A stretch of 14,968 bases of DNA from an uncultured Collinsella sp. (GTDB taxonomy: Bacteria; Actinomycetota; Coriobacteriia; Coriobacteriales; Coriobacteriaceae): positions 1 through 14,968 of the forward strand of contig URIK01000031.1 in NCBI GenBank assembly GCA_900547855.1. The letters run 5' to 3'. Position 1 is the first letter of the stretch. The number at the start of each line of letters is the position of its first letter. The notes under the pieces were generated by a model that did no database searches, had not been told where the DNA came from, and saw only the letters and a program-made list of their open reading frames with translations. Made by a program: the position numbers and the translations under genes. Below, piece after piece: positions 14,048-14,968 of this stretch.

Positions 14048-14968
14048 GTGCCTCGCCTCCTTCCTGGGTCTGAGCTTGTGCTGCAGATGCCTCGGTGTCG
14101 GCCTCGACGGCCCCTTCGCCCTCGGCAGACATCTTGTTCTGCGAGGTAAAGGTCTCGCGGTAGATCTCGCTCGTCTTGAGCAGCTCATCGTGGTTGCCGA
14201 TCTGCGCGATGCGGCCGCCCTCCATGACGATGATGCGGTCTGCATCCTGCACGGAGCTAATGCGCTGGGCGATGATGAGCTTGGTCGTGTTGGGCAGATA
14301 GCTTGCCAGCCCTGCGCGAATCTTGGCGTCGGTCTTGGTGTCGACGGCGCTCGTGGAGTCGTCCAGGATCAAGATCTTGGGGCGACGCAGCAGGGCACGC
14401 GCAATGCACAGGCGCTGCTTCTGACCGCCGGAAACATTGGAGCCGCCCTGTTCGATCCAGGTGTCATAGCCCTTGGGGAAGCCGTCGACAAACTCGTCGG
14501 CGCAGGCCAGATGCGCGGCCTCGCGGACCTCTTCGTCGGTGGCGTTCGGGTCGCCCCAACGCAGGTTCTCGGCAATCGTGCCGCTAAACAGCACGTTTTT
14601 CTGCAGCACCATGGCCACCTGGTGGCGCAGGGCGTCCAAGTCGTAGTCGCGTACATCCACGCCGCCCACGCGCACGGTACCCTCGGTGGCGTCGTACAGG
14701 CGGGCGATGAGGTTTACGAGCGTGGACTTGGCCGAGCCGGTGCCGCCGATGATGCCGATGGTCTCGCCGCTCTTAATGTGCAGGTCGATATCGTCGAGCG
14801 CCTGGCGCTTCGCATGCGCGGAATACTTAAAGCTCACGTGGTCAAAGTCGATGGAGCCGTCGACAACCTCGAGCACGGGCTCGGCGGGATCAGCGATCGT
14901 GGGTTCGGCGGCAAGCACCTCGGTAATGCGGTGTGCCGATTCGTCGGCCATGGTCACCATGACAAAGA
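14040..14968 (-). CDS. ABC exporter subunit, degenerate nucleotide-binding domain (heterodimer partner 1), partial
   Basis: 308 visible residues at the C-terminal end; the transmembrane domain lies outside the window. Walker A reads GGTGSAKST, the signature is VSGGQ, and Walker B is ILILDD with Asp where the catalytic Glu is expected. The switch reads IIAQR with Gln for His. This Asp/Gln pattern is known from heterodimeric exporters such as TM287/288, in which one site is degenerate. The next gene has the intact site, so together they should form an asymmetric exporter. After the ATPase domain is an Ala/Glu-rich tail of about 35 residues ending GGEAHE. The frame is open to the window edge, so the GTG at 14960 is not used as a start. 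Confidence 0.92.
   Translation of the reverse strand, partial: FVMVTMADESAHRITEVLAAEPTIADPAEPVLEVVDGSIDFDHVSFKYSAHAKRQALDDIDLHIKSGETIGIIGGTGSAKSTLVNLIARLYDATEGTVRVGGVDVRDYDLDALRHQVAMVLQKNVLFSGTIAENLRWGDPNATDEEVREAAHLACADEFVDGFPKGYDTWIEQGGSNVSGGQKQRLCIARALLRRPKILILDDSTSAVDTKTDAKIRAGLASYLPNTTKLIIAQRISSVQDADRIIVMEGGRIAQIGNHDELLKTSEIYRETFTSQNKMSAEGEGAVEADTEASAAQAQTQEGGEAHE

Noticed and set aside
12194..14149. Plus-strand open frame of 651 codons opposite the ABC genes
   Set aside because: Same GC-driven antisense effect; crosses the junction of two real genes.

Overview
The window is a GC-rich bacterial chromosome segment of about 15 kb. The gene families, GC-rich codons and many intergenic palindromes suggest a gut actinobacterium of the Coriobacteriia, probably Collinsella or a relative. 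That placement is inference from protein style, not from a marker gene. I see no tRNA, rRNA, CRISPR array, phage gene or transposase gene.

Layout from left to right. (1) On the minus strand is the N-terminal two thirds of a fused 23S rRNA methyltransferase (RlmKL type), with apparently destroyed catalytic motifs in the visible RlmL domain. It is divergent from a plus-strand HAD-family phosphatase. (2) A transaldolase-family gene on the plus strand is followed by about 380 bp of palindromic DNA. This holds a 22-bp-arm hairpin, a short second copy of the transaldolase 3' end, and a 216-bp inverted-repeat element whose core is a strong terminator. (3) On the minus strand is tex, an S1-domain RNA-binding protein. 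(4) A minus-strand operon encodes a short-chain dehydrogenase, an OFA-type MFS transporter and a Gfo/Idh/MocA oxidoreductase. It is divergent from a LysR regulator, with a candidate operator over the -35 region of the operon promoter. (5) A membrane diguanylate cyclase on the minus strand is split into a sensor half and a GGDEF half by one in-frame TAA. (6) A 532-bp non-coding stretch carries six alternately oriented copies of a 15-bp motif, a terminator and a nested dyad. (7) Two overlapping minus-strand genes encode a heterodimeric ABC exporter; the upstream one runs off the window.

How the genes work together. The SDR, MFS and Gfo/Idh genes read as one uptake-and-oxidation unit for a small organic acid, polyol or hydroaromatic compound, controlled by the LysR protein, but the substrate cannot be read from sequence. 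The two ABC subunits form one machine: the first has a degenerate nucleotide site (Asp after Walker B, Gln in the switch), while the second has the consensus residues.

I do not see a complete new defence or mobile system. The strongest leads are the catalytically degenerate RlmL domain, the regularly spaced alternating-motif array, the palindromic elements around the transaldolase 3' end, the nonsense-split cyclase and the uncharacterised catabolic operon.
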